A stretch of 64,000 bases of DNA, taken from contig JANNBJ010000181.1 in NCBI GenBank assembly GCA_031385325.1, positions 1-64,000 of the forward strand. The letters are read 5' to 3'. Positions 51,218 through 61,004 of this stretch are shown piece by piece (the first letter of the stretch is position 1; every line of letters starts with the position of its first letter). The stretch comes from SYFY01 sp031385325 (GTDB lineage: Bacteria; Pseudomonadota; Gammaproteobacteria; Pseudomonadales; Azotimanducaceae). Both the position numbers and the translations under genes were made by a program. The notes beneath the pieces are model-generated. The model did no database searches, was not told where the DNA came from, and was given only the letters and a program-made list of their open reading frames with translations.

Positions 51218-52657
51218 ATGAGTGAACATTACGACGTCATCGTCATCGGCGCGGGACCTGCGGGTTATGCGGCGGCAATCCGCACCGCGCAGCAGGGCCT
51301 GTCGACCGCCTGCATCGACAAGTCGCTGGGCAAGGATGGCAAGCCGGTACTGGGCGGCACGTGCCTGAACTGGGGGTGTATTCCCTCCAAGGCACTGCTC
51401 GATGCCAGCCACAAGTACCACGATGCCAAACATGGCGGCTTCGCTGCGGTCGGCATCAAGGTAGGTTCAGTAGAGATCGACGTCCCTTCGATGATCGCAC
51501 GCAAAGACCAGGTGGTCAGCGGATTGACCTCTGGTATCGGCGGGCTCTTCAAGGGCAATGGTGTCACCCCGTTGCCCGGACGCGGCAAGCTGCTGAAAGA
51601 CCGCAAGGTGGAGTACACCGCCCACGATGGCAGCGTGAAGATACTGTCGGCAGAGCATGTGATTCTGGCTGCGGGTTCGGTGCCGGTACAGATCCCGCCG
51701 GCGCCGCTGACCGAAGGTTACATCGTCGATTCCACTGGCGCCCTTGAATTTCAGTCGGTGCCCCCACGTCTGGGTGTGATTGGTGCCGGCGTGATTGGCC
51801 TTGAGCTTGGCAGTGTCTGGAATCGCCTGGGTTCGCAGGTGATCGTGCTTGAGGCGCTGGCCGAATTTCTGCCGATGGCCGATGAGCGAGTCGGTCGGGA
51901 TGCTGAAAAAATGCTGAAGAAGCAGGGGCTCGACATCCGGCTGGGTTGTCTGGTCACCGGTGCGAAAGTCGTCAATGGCGCGGTGGATGTGACTTTCAAG
52001 AATGCCGAGGGCGAGCAGACCGTGACGGTCGACAAGTTGATCGTTGCGGTCGGTCGTCGTCCGCTCATCCAGAACCTGCTGAGCACCGACTCCGGCGTCA
52101 ACCTTGATGAACGTGGGTTTCTGTTCGTCAACGAGGTCTGCGAAACCGATGTACCACATGTCTATGCAATCGGTGATGTAGTACGCGGCCCGATGCTGGC
52201 ACACAAAGGTACGGAAGAAGGTGTGATGGTCGCCGAGCGTATTGGCGGCCACAAACCGATGGTCAATTACGATTGCATCCCCAGCGTCATCTATACACAT
52301 CCGGAAATCGCCTGGGTCGGCAAAACTGAACAGGACGTCAAAGCCAGTGGGGAAGCCTATAACGTTGGCCAGTTTCCGTTTGCTGCCAGCGGGCGCGCCC
52401 TGGCGGCCAATGACACCGAAGGCTTCGTCAAGGTCATTGCCGACGCCGCCACAGACCGTATTCTAGGCATCCATGTGCTCGGACCGCAGGCTTCCGAAAT
52501 TATCGCGCAGGCGGTGATCTCGATGGAGTTCGATGCCAGCGCTGAAGACCTCGGGCTGACCATGTTTGCCCATCCGACCTTGTCGGAAGCACTGCATGAA
52601 GCCGCGCTCGGTGTTGCCGGGCACGCGATTCACATGGTGAACCGCAAAAAGAAGTGA
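51218..52657 (+). CDS. lpdA: Dihydrolipoyl dehydrogenase (E3)
   Basis: A 479-residue flavoprotein. The FAD site is VIVIGAGPAGYAAAIRTAQQ, the redox disulfide is in GGTCLNWGCIPSKALL, the NAD site is GVIGAGVIGLELGSVWNRLG, and the C-terminal catalytic His/Glu are in FAHPTLSEALHEAA. It reoxidises lipoyl groups for 2-oxoglutarate dehydrogenase and probably pyruvate dehydrogenase. The ATG at 51218 has GGGAGAA upstream; the frame extends 27 bases further. Confidence 0.96.
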   Translation: MSEHYDVIVIGAGPAGYAAAIRTAQQGLSTACIDKSLGKDGKPVLGGTCLNWGCIPSKALLDASHKYHDAKHGGFAAVGIKVGSVEIDVPSMIARKDQVVSGLTSGIGGLFKGNGVTPLPGRGKLLKDRKVEYTAHDGSVKILSAEHVILAAGSVPVQIPPAPLTEGYIVDSTGALEFQSVPPRLGVIGAGVIGLELGSVWNRLGSQVIVLEALAEFLPMADERVGRDAEKMLKKQGLDIRLGCLVTGAKVVNGAVDVTFKNAEGEQTVTVDKLIVAVGRRPLIQNLLSTDSGVNLDERGFLFVNEVCETDVPHVYAIGDVVRGPMLAHKGTEEGVMVAERIGGHKPMVNYDCIPSVIYTHPEIAWVGKTEQDVKASGEAYNVGQFPFAASGRALAANDTEGFVKVIADAATDRILGIHVLGPQASEIIAQAVISMEFDASAEDLGLTMFAHPTLSEALHEAALGVAGHAIHMVNRKKK

Positions 52658-52697
52658 TTTCTCAAACCCTTTCGATCAACCAGGAAAAAAGGTTTCC

Positions 52698-53867
52698 ATG
52701 AACCTACACGAGTACCAGGCAAAGCAGCTCTTTGCCGAATATGGGCTGCCGGTCTCCACCGGCTATGCAGTGGATACAGCTGAACAGGCTGTTGAAGCGG
52801 CGAAAAAAATCGGTGGCACACGCTGGGTCTGCAAAGTCCAGGTCCATGCGGGCGGCCGCGGCAAGGCCGGCGGTGTCAAACTCGCTGACACGCTGGATGA
52901 GGTGCGTGCGTTTGCCAACAAGTGGGTTGGCAAGCGACTGGTAACCATTCAGACCGATGCATCGGGTCAGCCGGTGTCGAAGATCTATGTCGAGAGCTGT
53001 ACCGACATTGCGCGCGAACTGTATCTGGGCGCAGTCATCGATCGTGCCAGCCGTCGTGTCGTTTTCATGGCTTCCACCGAGGGTGGTGTTGAAATCGAAA
53101 AGGTTGCTGAAGAAACGCCGGAGAAGATTCTCAAGGCAGCCATTGATCCGTATGTTGGCGCGCAACCCTTTCAGGGCCGACGCATAGCCTTTCAGCTTGG
53201 CCTCAAGGGTGATCAGATCAAGCAGTTCACGAATATTTTCATGGGGCTGTCGAAGCTGTTTCATGAACTCGACTGCACGTTGCTTGAAGTCAATCCTCTG
53301 GTGATCACCACCGAAGGCAATGTGCATTGTCTCGATGCCAAGTTGACCATCGACGGCAATGCCACCTATCGTCAGAAAAAAGTGGCGGCCATGCACGATC
53401 CTTCACAAGAAGACGAACGTGAAGCGCAGGCAGCGGCACATAACCTCAACTACGTTGCGCTGGAAGGCAATATTGGTTGCATGGTGAATGGCGCAGGGCT
53501 TGCCATGGGCACCATGGACCTGGTGAAACTGTATGGTGGTCAGCCGGCCAACTTCCTGGATGTCGGCGGCGGCGCGACCAAACAGACGGTGACCGAGGCA
53601 TTCAAGATCATCCTTTCGGATGCCAACGTGAAGGCCGTTCTGATCAACATCTTCGGCGGTATCGTCAGTTGCGTGACCATTGCCGAGGGCATTATCGGCG
53701 CAGTCCAGGATGTGGGTGTGAAGGTCCCTGTCGTGGTCCGGTTTGAAGGCAACAACTCGGAGGCTGGTCGCGCTCGTCTGAAGGAAAGCGGTCTCAACAT
53801 CATTCCCGCGAACTCCCTGAAGGACGCGGCTGAAAAAGTCGTCGCAGCAGCGGGAGGCAATCGATGA
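52698..53867 (+). CDS. sucC: Succinyl-CoA synthetase beta subunit
   Basis: A 389-residue ADP/GDP-forming subunit. It begins NLHEYQAKQLFAEYGLPVST, the ATP-grasp part has VCKVQVHAGGRGKAGGVKLA, and the C-terminal part has GAGLAMGTMDLVKLYGGQPA and VLINIFGGIVSCVTIAEGII. It binds the nucleotide and pairs with SucD. Its stop overlaps the sucD start as ATGA. Confidence 0.97.
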   Translation: MNLHEYQAKQLFAEYGLPVSTGYAVDTAEQAVEAAKKIGGTRWVCKVQVHAGGRGKAGGVKLADTLDEVRAFANKWVGKRLVTIQTDASGQPVSKIYVESCTDIARELYLGAVIDRASRRVVFMASTEGGVEIEKVAEETPEKILKAAIDPYVGAQPFQGRRIAFQLGLKGDQIKQFTNIFMGLSKLFHELDCTLLEVNPLVITTEGNVHCLDAKLTIDGNATYRQKKVAAMHDPSQEDEREAQAAAHNLNYVALEGNIGCMVNGAGLAMGTMDLVKLYGGQPANFLDVGGGATKQTVTEAFKIILSDANVKAVLINIFGGIVSCVTIAEGIIGAVQDVGVKVPVVVRFEGNNSEAGRARLKESGLNIIPANSLKDAAEKVVAAAGGNR

Positions 53868-54739
53868 GCATTCTGGTCAACAAGAACACCAAGGTTATCT
53901 GCCAGGGCTTTACCGGCTCCCAGGGCACCCTGCACAGCGAACAGGCCATCGCCTATGGCACCAAACTGGTTGGCGGTGTAACGCCTGGCAAAGGCGGTAC
54001 GAAACACCTGAATCTGCCGGTGTTTGATACGGTGGCTGATGCAGTCAACGCAACCGGCGCAACGGCGTCGGTGATCTATGTACCCGCACCGGTCGCGAAG
54101 GACGGGATCCTCGAAGCACTCGATGCAGGCATCAAGCTGATCGTCTGCATTACCGAGGGCATTCCGACGCTGGACATGCTGGCGGTCAAGGCCCGGCTCG
54201 ACATCTCGGATGCACGCCTCATCGGCCCGAACTGTCCGGGAGTCATCACTCCCGGTGAGTGCAAGATCGGGATCATGCCAGGTCACATTCACCTGCCCGG
54301 AAAAGTTGGCATCGTGTCCCGTTCCGGGACGCTGACCTACGAAGCGGTCAAACAGACGACGGACAAAGGTTATGGCCAGAGTTCCTGTGTCGGCATCGGC
54401 GGTGACCCGATCGCAGGCAGCCACTTCATCGACATCCTGAGAATGTTCCAGGACGATCCGCAGACTGAAGCCATCGTGATGGTTGGCGAGATCGGCGGTA
54501 ACGCCGAAGAAGACGCGGCCGCATTCATCAAGAAGTACGTGACCAAACCGGTAGTGGGCTACATCGCGGGTGTTACCGCGCCAGCCGGCAAGCGCATGGG
54601 TCATGCCGGCGCCATTATTGCCGGTGGCAAGGGCACTGCGTCCGAGAAGTTTGCGGCGCTGCAGGCAGCCGGTGTGCGCACGGTGGACAGCCTTGCGAAT
54701 ATCGGTGATGCACTCGCCGAGATCACCGGCTGGGGTTGA
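53864..54739 (+). CDS. sucD: Succinyl-CoA synthetase alpha subunit
   Basis: A 291-residue CoA-binding subunit. It reads VICQGFTGSQGTLHSEQAIA, GPNCPGVITPGECKIGIMPG, GIVSRSGTLTYEAVKQTT, and the phospho-His is in the C-terminal KRMGHAGAIIAGGKGTASEK. With SucC it makes ATP or GTP from succinyl-CoA. It closes the TCA block. Confidence 0.97.
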   Translation: MSILVNKNTKVICQGFTGSQGTLHSEQAIAYGTKLVGGVTPGKGGTKHLNLPVFDTVADAVNATGATASVIYVPAPVAKDGILEALDAGIKLIVCITEGIPTLDMLAVKARLDISDARLIGPNCPGVITPGECKIGIMPGHIHLPGKVGIVSRSGTLTYEAVKQTTDKGYGQSSCVGIGGDPIAGSHFIDILRMFQDDPQTEAIVMVGEIGGNAEEDAAAFIKKYVTKPVVGYIAGVTAPAGKRMGHAGAIIAGGKGTASEKFAALQAAGVRTVDSLANIGDALAEITGWG

Positions 54740-54782
54740 AATCCAGGGGCGCAAGCCTTATCTAGTTCCCCGTAACTTGAAC

Positions 54783-54809
54783 CCATCCCGCTGCGAACCA
54801 GCGGGGTGG
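54783..54809 (+). promoter_or_regulatory. Hairpin between sucD and htpG
   Basis: CCATCCCGCTG-CGAAC-CAGCGGGGTGG forms an 11-bp stem with one G-T pair. It lies 44 bases after sucD and 34 bases before htpG. It has no T run; it may end the suc transcript or lie in the htpG leader. Confidence 0.4.
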
Positions 54810-54843
54810 TGTTCGTCGTCCAATGTTTTCACAGGGATTCGCC

Positions 54844-56751
54844 ATGGCTGAAGCCACTACACAACAAACCTACGGTTTCCAGACCGAAGCCAAACAGCTG
54901 CTCAAGCTGATGATTCACTCGCTCTATTCGAATCGCGAGATTTTTCTTCGGGAGCTGATTTCCAATGCGTCGGACGCGATCGACAAACTGCGCTTCCAGG
55001 CGATCAGCAATCCGGACCTGATCGCGACCGACAGTGACTATCACATCGACGTGACCTTTGATAAGGACGCCCGAACACTGACGCTGTCGGACAATGGTAT
55101 CGGCATGACTCGAGAGGAAGTCATCGACCATCTCGGGACCATTGCCAAGTCGGGTACCGCGGAGTTTCTTTCGAAGCTCTCTGGAGATCAGAAAAAAGAC
55201 ACGGCGCTGATCGGTCAATTTGGCGTGGGTTTCTATAGCACATTCATCGTTGCGGATGAGGTTGAAGTGGTCACACGTGCGGCGGGGCAAACCGATGCCG
55301 TGCGCTGGAAGTCGAAGGGTGAGGATCAATTTTCTGTTGAGCCCGCTGACCGCTCTGCGCGCGGTACGGACGTCATCCTGCATCTCAAGACAGACGCAGA
55401 AGAATTCGCTGATGGTTATCGCCTGCGCAATATCGTTCGGCGTTATTCCGATCACATTGCCGTACCGGTACGCATGCTGGAAGAAAAGTTCAAGGCGGAC
55501 GATGACAAGGATGCCGACACCGAAGCGCCAAGACTGGAAGTGATCAATCAAGCCAAGGCGTTGTGGACGCGATCTCGCTCGGACATCAGCGACGATGAGT
55601 ACAAGGCGTTCTACAAACACGTCAGTCATGACTTTGAGGAACCACTGTCCTGGAGCCACAACCGGGTTGAAGGCAAACTCGAATACACCAGCTTGTTGTT
55701 TCTGCCCAAGCGCGCACCGTTCGACATGTGGAATCGGGAAGCTCCACGTGGCCTCAAGCTGTACGTCCAGCGCGTTTTCATCATGGACGAAGCGGAGCAC
55801 TTCCTGCCGCTGTATCTGCGTTTTGTCAAAGGCGTGGTGGATTCCAATGACTTGCCGCTTAACGTTTCCCGCGAAATCCTGCAGCAGGATGAGCGGGTCA
55901 CCACGATCAAGAATGCGCTCACCAAGCGTATTCTGAATACGATGTCGACGCTGGCTGAAAAAGAGCCGGAGAATTACCAGACGTTCTGGGATGAGTTTGG
56001 TGAAGTGCTGAAAGAAGGGGCTGGTGAGGATCGTGCCAATCGTGAGGCGTTGGCGGCCTTGTTGCGTTTTGCATCGACCAAAGGCGATGGTGAAAAGAAG
56101 AGTGTGAGCCTGGATACCTACCTCGAGCGCAAAGCCGAAGGACAGGACAAGATCTACTACGTGGTAGCAGAGTCCTATAATCACGCCGTCAACTCACCGC
56201 ATATCGAGGTCCTGAAAGAGCAGGGCATCGAGGTGCTGCTCATGTTCGATCGCATCGACGAGTGGCTGATGTCCAGCTTGCAGGACTACAAGGACATCAA
56301 GTTCCTGGATGCCATGCGGGCGGATCTGCCGCTGCCTGGTGAGAAGGACGAGGAAGACAAAGCCGACGACGAGGACAACAAGACGGCGTCAGCGCTGACC
56401 GACCGTATCAAGAAGGTACTGGCCGAACGAGTTGAAGACGTCCGGACGTCGAAGCGCTTGTCAAAGTCACCGGCCTGTCTGGTGCTTGGCAAGTTTGCCA
56501 TGGGCGCCCAGATGCGCCGGATCTTCGCCGCGTCCGGTCAATCGATGCCGGAGTCCAAACCGATCTTTGAGTACAACCCCGAACATCCGCTGATTCAGCG
56601 GCTCGACCAGGAGGTGGATGAAGATCGATTCAACGATCTGACCCTGATCCTGTTCGATCAGGCAGCGCTGGCAGAAGGCGAAGCGCCAGCGGATGCGGCT
56701 GGTTATGTGCACCGGCTCAACCAGCTGTTGCTCGACCTGCTGAAGGCATAG
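54844..56751 (+). CDS. htpG: Molecular chaperone HtpG (Hsp90)
   Basis: A 635-residue ATP-driven chaperone. The N-terminal ATPase reads LMIHSLYSNREIFLRELISN, ASDAIDKLRF, LTLSDNGIGMTREEV and QFGVGFYSTFIVADEVEV. The middle domain has the Hsp90 pattern and the C-terminal part is complete. The ATG at 54844 follows AGGGATTC. I see no clear heat-shock sigma promoter. Confidence 0.96.
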   Translation: MAEATTQQTYGFQTEAKQLLKLMIHSLYSNREIFLRELISNASDAIDKLRFQAISNPDLIATDSDYHIDVTFDKDARTLTLSDNGIGMTREEVIDHLGTIAKSGTAEFLSKLSGDQKKDTALIGQFGVGFYSTFIVADEVEVVTRAAGQTDAVRWKSKGEDQFSVEPADRSARGTDVILHLKTDAEEFADGYRLRNIVRRYSDHIAVPVRMLEEKFKADDDKDADTEAPRLEVINQAKALWTRSRSDISDDEYKAFYKHVSHDFEEPLSWSHNRVEGKLEYTSLLFLPKRAPFDMWNREAPRGLKLYVQRVFIMDEAEHFLPLYLRFVKGVVDSNDLPLNVSREILQQDERVTTIKNALTKRILNTMSTLAEKEPENYQTFWDEFGEVLKEGAGEDRANREALAALLRFASTKGDGEKKSVSLDTYLERKAEGQDKIYYVVAESYNHAVNSPHIEVLKEQGIEVLLMFDRIDEWLMSSLQDYKDIKFLDAMRADLPLPGEKDEEDKADDEDNKTASALTDRIKKVLAERVEDVRTSKRLSKSPACLVLGKFAMGAQMRRIFAASGQSMPESKPIFEYNPEHPLIQRLDQEVDEDRFNDLTLILFDQAALAEGEAPADAAGYVHRLNQLLLDLLKA

Positions 56752-56760
56752 TCTTAGGGC

Positions 56761-57657
56761 ATGCCCCGACGTCTATCCCGCTGCCTGTTCATCCTGTGCA
56801 TCACTCTGTCCGTTCACGGCTGGAGTGATGTTGCGGGTTCGCGTGACCCGTTGGACTTCCCGCGTTACCCGCTGGCCGAGATCATCAGTTATTCGAGTGA
56901 TCCCCAGCCTCGTGAACACGAATTCATCGTTTCTCATGTCGAGAAGATCCGCCGCGAGTTGAAGGTGGCAGACGAGGTTCGTGTGAATGCACGAGAAACG
57001 GTCGCGATCTACCAGCTGCCTGCCGAAACACCGCTTGCGACCGTGATCGACTACTACCGCAAGGTCGTCCCGGTTGATGACGTGCGATTCTCCTGTCGTG
57101 GGCGGGATTGTGGCCGTAGCGCGCAATGGGCCAATCAGGTTTTTGGTCAGGCCATCCTCTACGGTCCGGATGCCGATCAGTTTTATCTCGCCGGTCAACG
57201 CGCCGAAGGCCTGGTCTCGTTGTACGTCATTGAGCGAGGTAATCGGCGTGTGCTGGTGATGATTCGACTCCTGGCCACTGAAGACAGTGTTGCGGTACCC
57301 AGTGGTCTGCGAATTGTTCAGACCCTTGGCAGCCTTGGCCACGTCGTCGTCAACGGAGCGATCCCCGCCGTGAACGGGACGCTACCTGCGAAAGCGATCG
57401 GAGTGCTGCAGGGTGTCAGCAAACACCTTGGAACTTTGCGGAAGGAAACGATCTACGTGGTCTGTCATCTGTATGCTCCGGGTCCGGCGGAGGTGACAAT
57501 CAAGCGTTCGTCCACGTGTGCTGAAGCTGCGGCGGCCGCGTTGAAGAGTGACGGTGGACCTACTCTCGTGCCGTTTGGTGCTGGTCCGTTGTTGCCTCGG
57601 GAAGAGCGACTGGGTCGTATCGAACTCGTCTTGCCGCATCGAAGGGTTGCCGACTGA
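56761..57657 (+). CDS. DUF4892-like exported protein
   Basis: A 298-residue protein with a signal peptide (CLFILCITLSVHGWSDVAG). After it, DPLDFPRYPLAEIISYSSDP and YQLPAETPLATVIDYYRKVV resemble the periplasmic DUF4892 family of gammaproteobacteria. Two cysteines in FSCRGRDCGRS could pair. The function is unknown; the family has been noted near outer-membrane or biofilm-related genes. It starts nine bases after htpG. Confidence 0.6.
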   Translation: MPRRLSRCLFILCITLSVHGWSDVAGSRDPLDFPRYPLAEIISYSSDPQPREHEFIVSHVEKIRRELKVADEVRVNARETVAIYQLPAETPLATVIDYYRKVVPVDDVRFSCRGRDCGRSAQWANQVFGQAILYGPDADQFYLAGQRAEGLVSLYVIERGNRRVLVMIRLLATEDSVAVPSGLRIVQTLGSLGHVVVNGAIPAVNGTLPAKAIGVLQGVSKHLGTLRKETIYVVCHLYAPGPAEVTIKRSSTCAEAAAAALKSDGGPTLVPFGAGPLLPREERLGRIELVLPHRRVAD

Positions 57658-57751
57658 CCGCAGCGGAAAGCACCGAACGGTCATTCGACTGACTTGCTGT
57701 CAGCGCGTCGGGTTTACATACTGCGCCCCTGATTTTACCGGCAGCTTCTAA

Positions 57752-58810
57752 ATGGCAGGCAACTCCTTCGGTCAGGCCTTTGTGGTCAGCACCTTCGGCG
57801 AGAGCCACGGTCCTGCGCTTGGCGCCATTGTCGACGGTTGTCCGCCGGGCCTTGCGCTCACCGAAGCAGATCTGCAGAAGGATCTGGACCGCAGACGTCC
57901 TGGCCAATCCAGATACACCACGCAGCGTCAGGAACCTGATCAGGTCCGGATTCTCTCTGGTGTTTTTGAGGGGCGCACGACTGGCACGTCGATTGGCCTT
58001 TTAATCGATAACGTCGATCAGAAGAGCAAGGATTACGCGGATATCAAGGATGTCTTTCGTCCTGCTCATGCCGACTTCACCTATCACCACAAGTACGGCA
58101 ACCGCGATTATCGAGGTGGCGGTCGATCATCCGCGCGGGAAACCGCGATGCGCGTCGCGGCCGGCGGAATCGCCAAGAAATACCTGCGCGAACAAGCTGG
58201 TGTACACATTCGCGGCTATCTGTCAGCGATTGGTTCAATCGATCTGGAACTGCGGAGCTGGGATGCCGTGGAGGACAATCCGTTTTTCTGTGGTGATCCA
58301 ACCCGTGTTGACGAAATTGCAGCGTTGATCGATTTGTTACGACGCGAGGGCAACTCCGTCGGTGCGCAGATCACCCTGGTTGCAACCGGTATGCCCATCG
58401 GACTTGGTGAACCTGTATTCGGAAAACTGGATGCCGATCTGGCCAGCGCGCTGATGGGCATCAATGCGGTCAAGGCAGTCGGTATCGGTGATGGTTTCGA
58501 TGTTGTGCGGCAGAAGGGCACCGAACATCGTGACGAGATGGATGCCAATGGGTTTACCAGCAATCATGCCGGTGGCGTTCTGGGCGGCATCACCTCTGGC
58601 CAGGATCTGATTGCGCGGATCGCACTCAAGCCGACTTCGAGCCTGACCACCCCAGGCAAGAGCCAGGACGTGCATGGAAATGTTGTCGACGTGGTGACCA
58701 AGGGGCGGCATGACCCTTGCGTTGGCATACGGGCAGTGCCGATCGCTGAAGCGATGATGGCCCTGGTGTTGATGGATCACTACCTGCGAGGCCGTGGGCA
58801 GATTGGTTAA
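57752..58810 (+). CDS. aroC: Chorismate synthase
   Basis: A 352-residue flavin-dependent enzyme that makes chorismate from EPSP. It starts GNSFGQAFVVSTFGESHGPA, contains RRPGQSRYTTQRQEPDQVRI, GGGRSSARETAMRVAAGGIA and the C-terminal GRHDPCVGIRAVPIAEAM. Length and motifs are as expected. It is alone and converges with the GGDEF-EAL gene. Confidence 0.97.
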   Translation: MAGNSFGQAFVVSTFGESHGPALGAIVDGCPPGLALTEADLQKDLDRRRPGQSRYTTQRQEPDQVRILSGVFEGRTTGTSIGLLIDNVDQKSKDYADIKDVFRPAHADFTYHHKYGNRDYRGGGRSSARETAMRVAAGGIAKKYLREQAGVHIRGYLSAIGSIDLELRSWDAVEDNPFFCGDPTRVDEIAALIDLLRREGNSVGAQITLVATGMPIGLGEPVFGKLDADLASALMGINAVKAVGIGDGFDVVRQKGTEHRDEMDANGFTSNHAGGVLGGITSGQDLIARIALKPTSSLTTPGKSQDVHGNVVDVVTKGRHDPCVGIRAVPIAEAMMALVLMDHYLRGRGQIG

Positions 58811-58856
58811 CAAGGCGATCTAAAGACGCTCTCGTCGACAACCCGGTTCAGGGCTA

Positions 58857-61004
58857 TCAGGCACTCCTCGTGGTGATGTCGACGATGCGAGGTGCGGATA
58901 CATCTGCGATTTCCCTGGTGGGTTTGCCAATCAAGTATCCCTGCGCGTAGTCAATCCCGATCTTCTTGATCAACTCGAAAGTCTGTTCGTCGCCGACAAA
59001 CTCGGCCACGGTTTTTTTGCCCATAATCCTCGCGATATCCACCACGGCGCGCACGATGGTCTGGTCGACTTCGCTCTCCGCGAGTTTGCGAATGAACACC
59101 CCATCGATCTTGATGTATTGCACCGGCAGTCGCTTGAGATAGCTCAGCGACGAATAGCCTGTACCAAAGTCGTCCACCGCAAATTCACAGCCACGATCGA
59201 CCAAGGTCTTGATCTGGGGTACGGCGTCGGAGAAGCTGCCGATTGCGACCTGCTCGGTAATTTCGAAGATGACACTGGTGGCCGGCACACGGTGTTTGTC
59301 GAGCAGTTTTCCAACGAAGTCAGCAAAACCTCCCTCGATGAAGGTACTGCCGGTCAGGTTGATGCCAAATTTGACATCGGGTCGGGTCTTGCGCAGTTCG
59401 GCGAGTTCGGCGATGGCGCGGCTGATGACCCAATGGTCGATCTCGGTCATCAGGCCGAAGCGTCGTGCAGCGTTGAGGAACGTGTCAGGGAAGATCAGCT
59501 TGTCGCCATCACGAAGCCGTATCAGTGCCTCGTAGTGTCGAATGCTGTTGGTGGCGACGTGCAGGATTGGTTGGTAGTGCAGTTCGAATTCGTCGTTCTT
59601 GACGGCCTGTTTCAGCCGTTGTTGCCATTTCACCTCGCTTTGAATGGCGCCAAGGTCATTGCCGGAGTGTTCGTAGATGCAGGCGCGGCTGCGACCTTCC
59701 GACTTTGCCTGTCGGCAGGCAAGGTCTGCATGCGAGACGATCTCGGTTGATGTGAATGGGCTGTTCTGATCGACCATTGAAATGCCGATGCTGCACCCGA
59801 CGTTGAAGGTCTTGCCGTCCTGGGTCAGAGGGTATTCCTTGAGATCGGTGAGGATCTGGTTGCCGATGGCCAGAGCTCGCCGACTGTCTACGTTCTGGAT
59901 AAACATCACGAATTCATCACCACCAACACGGGCGATGAGATCGCCAGAGCGAACGGCCTGACGAAGGCGTTCAGCGGCCTGTGCCAGTACCAGATCACCG
60001 CCGGTGTGTCCCAGCGTGTCGTTGACGTACTTGAACTGGTCCAGATCGATGAACAGGACCGCACCACTGTGATCCGTGAACATCTGCTGTGCACGTTCAA
60101 GGAAGTACCGACGATTCGCGAGGCCGGTCAGCTGGTCATAACTGGCCAGCTTGCGCAGATGCTGGTCTCGTTCGCGAATGGACGCAACGGCAGCGTTGAG
60201 CGCGTTGCCGATCGCGGTAATCTCACTGTGACTTGATGTTGGAACGTTGACGTCCAGATCGCCTGCGGCAAGCCGTTTGAGCGGTAACTCGAGTGCAGAG
60301 AGGGGTAACAGTCCGCGCACGATAACTGTCCGTCCCAATGCCGTGAGAACGAGAAAGGCGATCACTACACTGATACTGCCAACCAGCACGCTGCCAAACA
60401 GATCCTGGTCGTACCGACTGAAATCCAGACCAATCTCGACGAAGCCGATCACCTTGGTCTCCGTTTTCAGGTCTTCGAGTGTTTGTGCGGCGAAAAGGTC
60501 CCCGCCGGCAAGCGACTCGGTGACGATCGCCTTGCTCAGCCTGACCTGAGGCGATTCCTTCGCGTCCAGTACCTGAGGCTCGTCGGTGCCGGCTTTCTCT
60601 CGCAGTTCACGGATGGCGCGCACCGGCAGCGGTTTGAACGGAATACGATCGCCGTTGCTTTCGACGTACAACGGTTCGCCATCCGGATTGTAATAGCGGA
60701 TGTACAGCAGTTCGTCATATCGATCCAGATACGTGCGCAGCGCCAGTAAACCCGTGTCGTCACCTTCGATGTACAGCCCGGCCCCAAGGGTTTCCAGTTC
60801 CGAAACCCAGCGTGCAGACCACTTGGTCAGGTTGTCTCGCAATACATAGTTGGAGATAACCCACAGGCCGACCACAGCGATCAGTCCAACTACTGCTGCA
60901 AAGGCCAGTTGCGTGGCCAGAATTTCGCTGACCAGGCTCCTTGGTTTGAGCGTGGGATGGGTTGTCAGTGGACCAGAATGGTCACGGAACTCTCGCTCAG
61001 CCAT
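58857..61004 (-). CDS. Membrane GGDEF-EAL protein with HAMP
   Basis: A 715-residue cyclic di-GMP protein. The N-terminus has a transmembrane helix (LAFAAVVGLIAVVGLWVIS), a periplasmic sensor part of about 150 residues, a second helix (VLVGSISVVIAFLVLTALG) and a HAMP-like linker. GGDEF carries ARVGGDEFVMFI with the RxxD inhibitory site (RSGD) before it, so synthesis is possible. EAL has HYEALIRLRDG and later DDFGTGYSSLSYLKRLP, so breakdown is also possible. It overlaps the lipoprotein gene by eight bases, so the two are a unit. Confidence 0.93.
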   Translation of the reverse strand: MAEREFRDHSGPLTTHPTLKPRSLVSEILATQLAFAAVVGLIAVVGLWVISNYVLRDNLTKWSARWVSELETLGAGLYIEGDDTGLLALRTYLDRYDELLYIRYYNPDGEPLYVESNGDRIPFKPLPVRAIRELREKAGTDEPQVLDAKESPQVRLSKAIVTESLAGGDLFAAQTLEDLKTETKVIGFVEIGLDFSRYDQDLFGSVLVGSISVVIAFLVLTALGRTVIVRGLLPLSALELPLKRLAAGDLDVNVPTSSHSEITAIGNALNAAVASIRERDQHLRKLASYDQLTGLANRRYFLERAQQMFTDHSGAVLFIDLDQFKYVNDTLGHTGGDLVLAQAAERLRQAVRSGDLIARVGGDEFVMFIQNVDSRRALAIGNQILTDLKEYPLTQDGKTFNVGCSIGISMVDQNSPFTSTEIVSHADLACRQAKSEGRSRACIYEHSGNDLGAIQSEVKWQQRLKQAVKNDEFELHYQPILHVATNSIRHYEALIRLRDGDKLIFPDTFLNAARRFGLMTEIDHWVISRAIAELAELRKTRPDVKFGINLTGSTFIEGGFADFVGKLLDKHRVPATSVIFEITEQVAIGSFSDAVPQIKTLVDRGCEFAVDDFGTGYSSLSYLKRLPVQYIKIDGVFIRKLAESEVDQTIVRAVVDIARIMGKKTVAEFVGDEQTFELIKKIGIDYAQGYLIGKPTREIADVSAPRIVDITTRSA

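Noticed and set aside
54736..54790. Heat-shock sigma promoter for htpG
   Set aside because: TTGAA-like elements occur (GTTGAAA near 54736, CTTGAA near 54775) but no CCCCAT-type -10 at the right distance.
53540..56184. Long minus-strand frames over sucD and htpG
   Set aside because: Both are antisense to textbook genes with full motifs.
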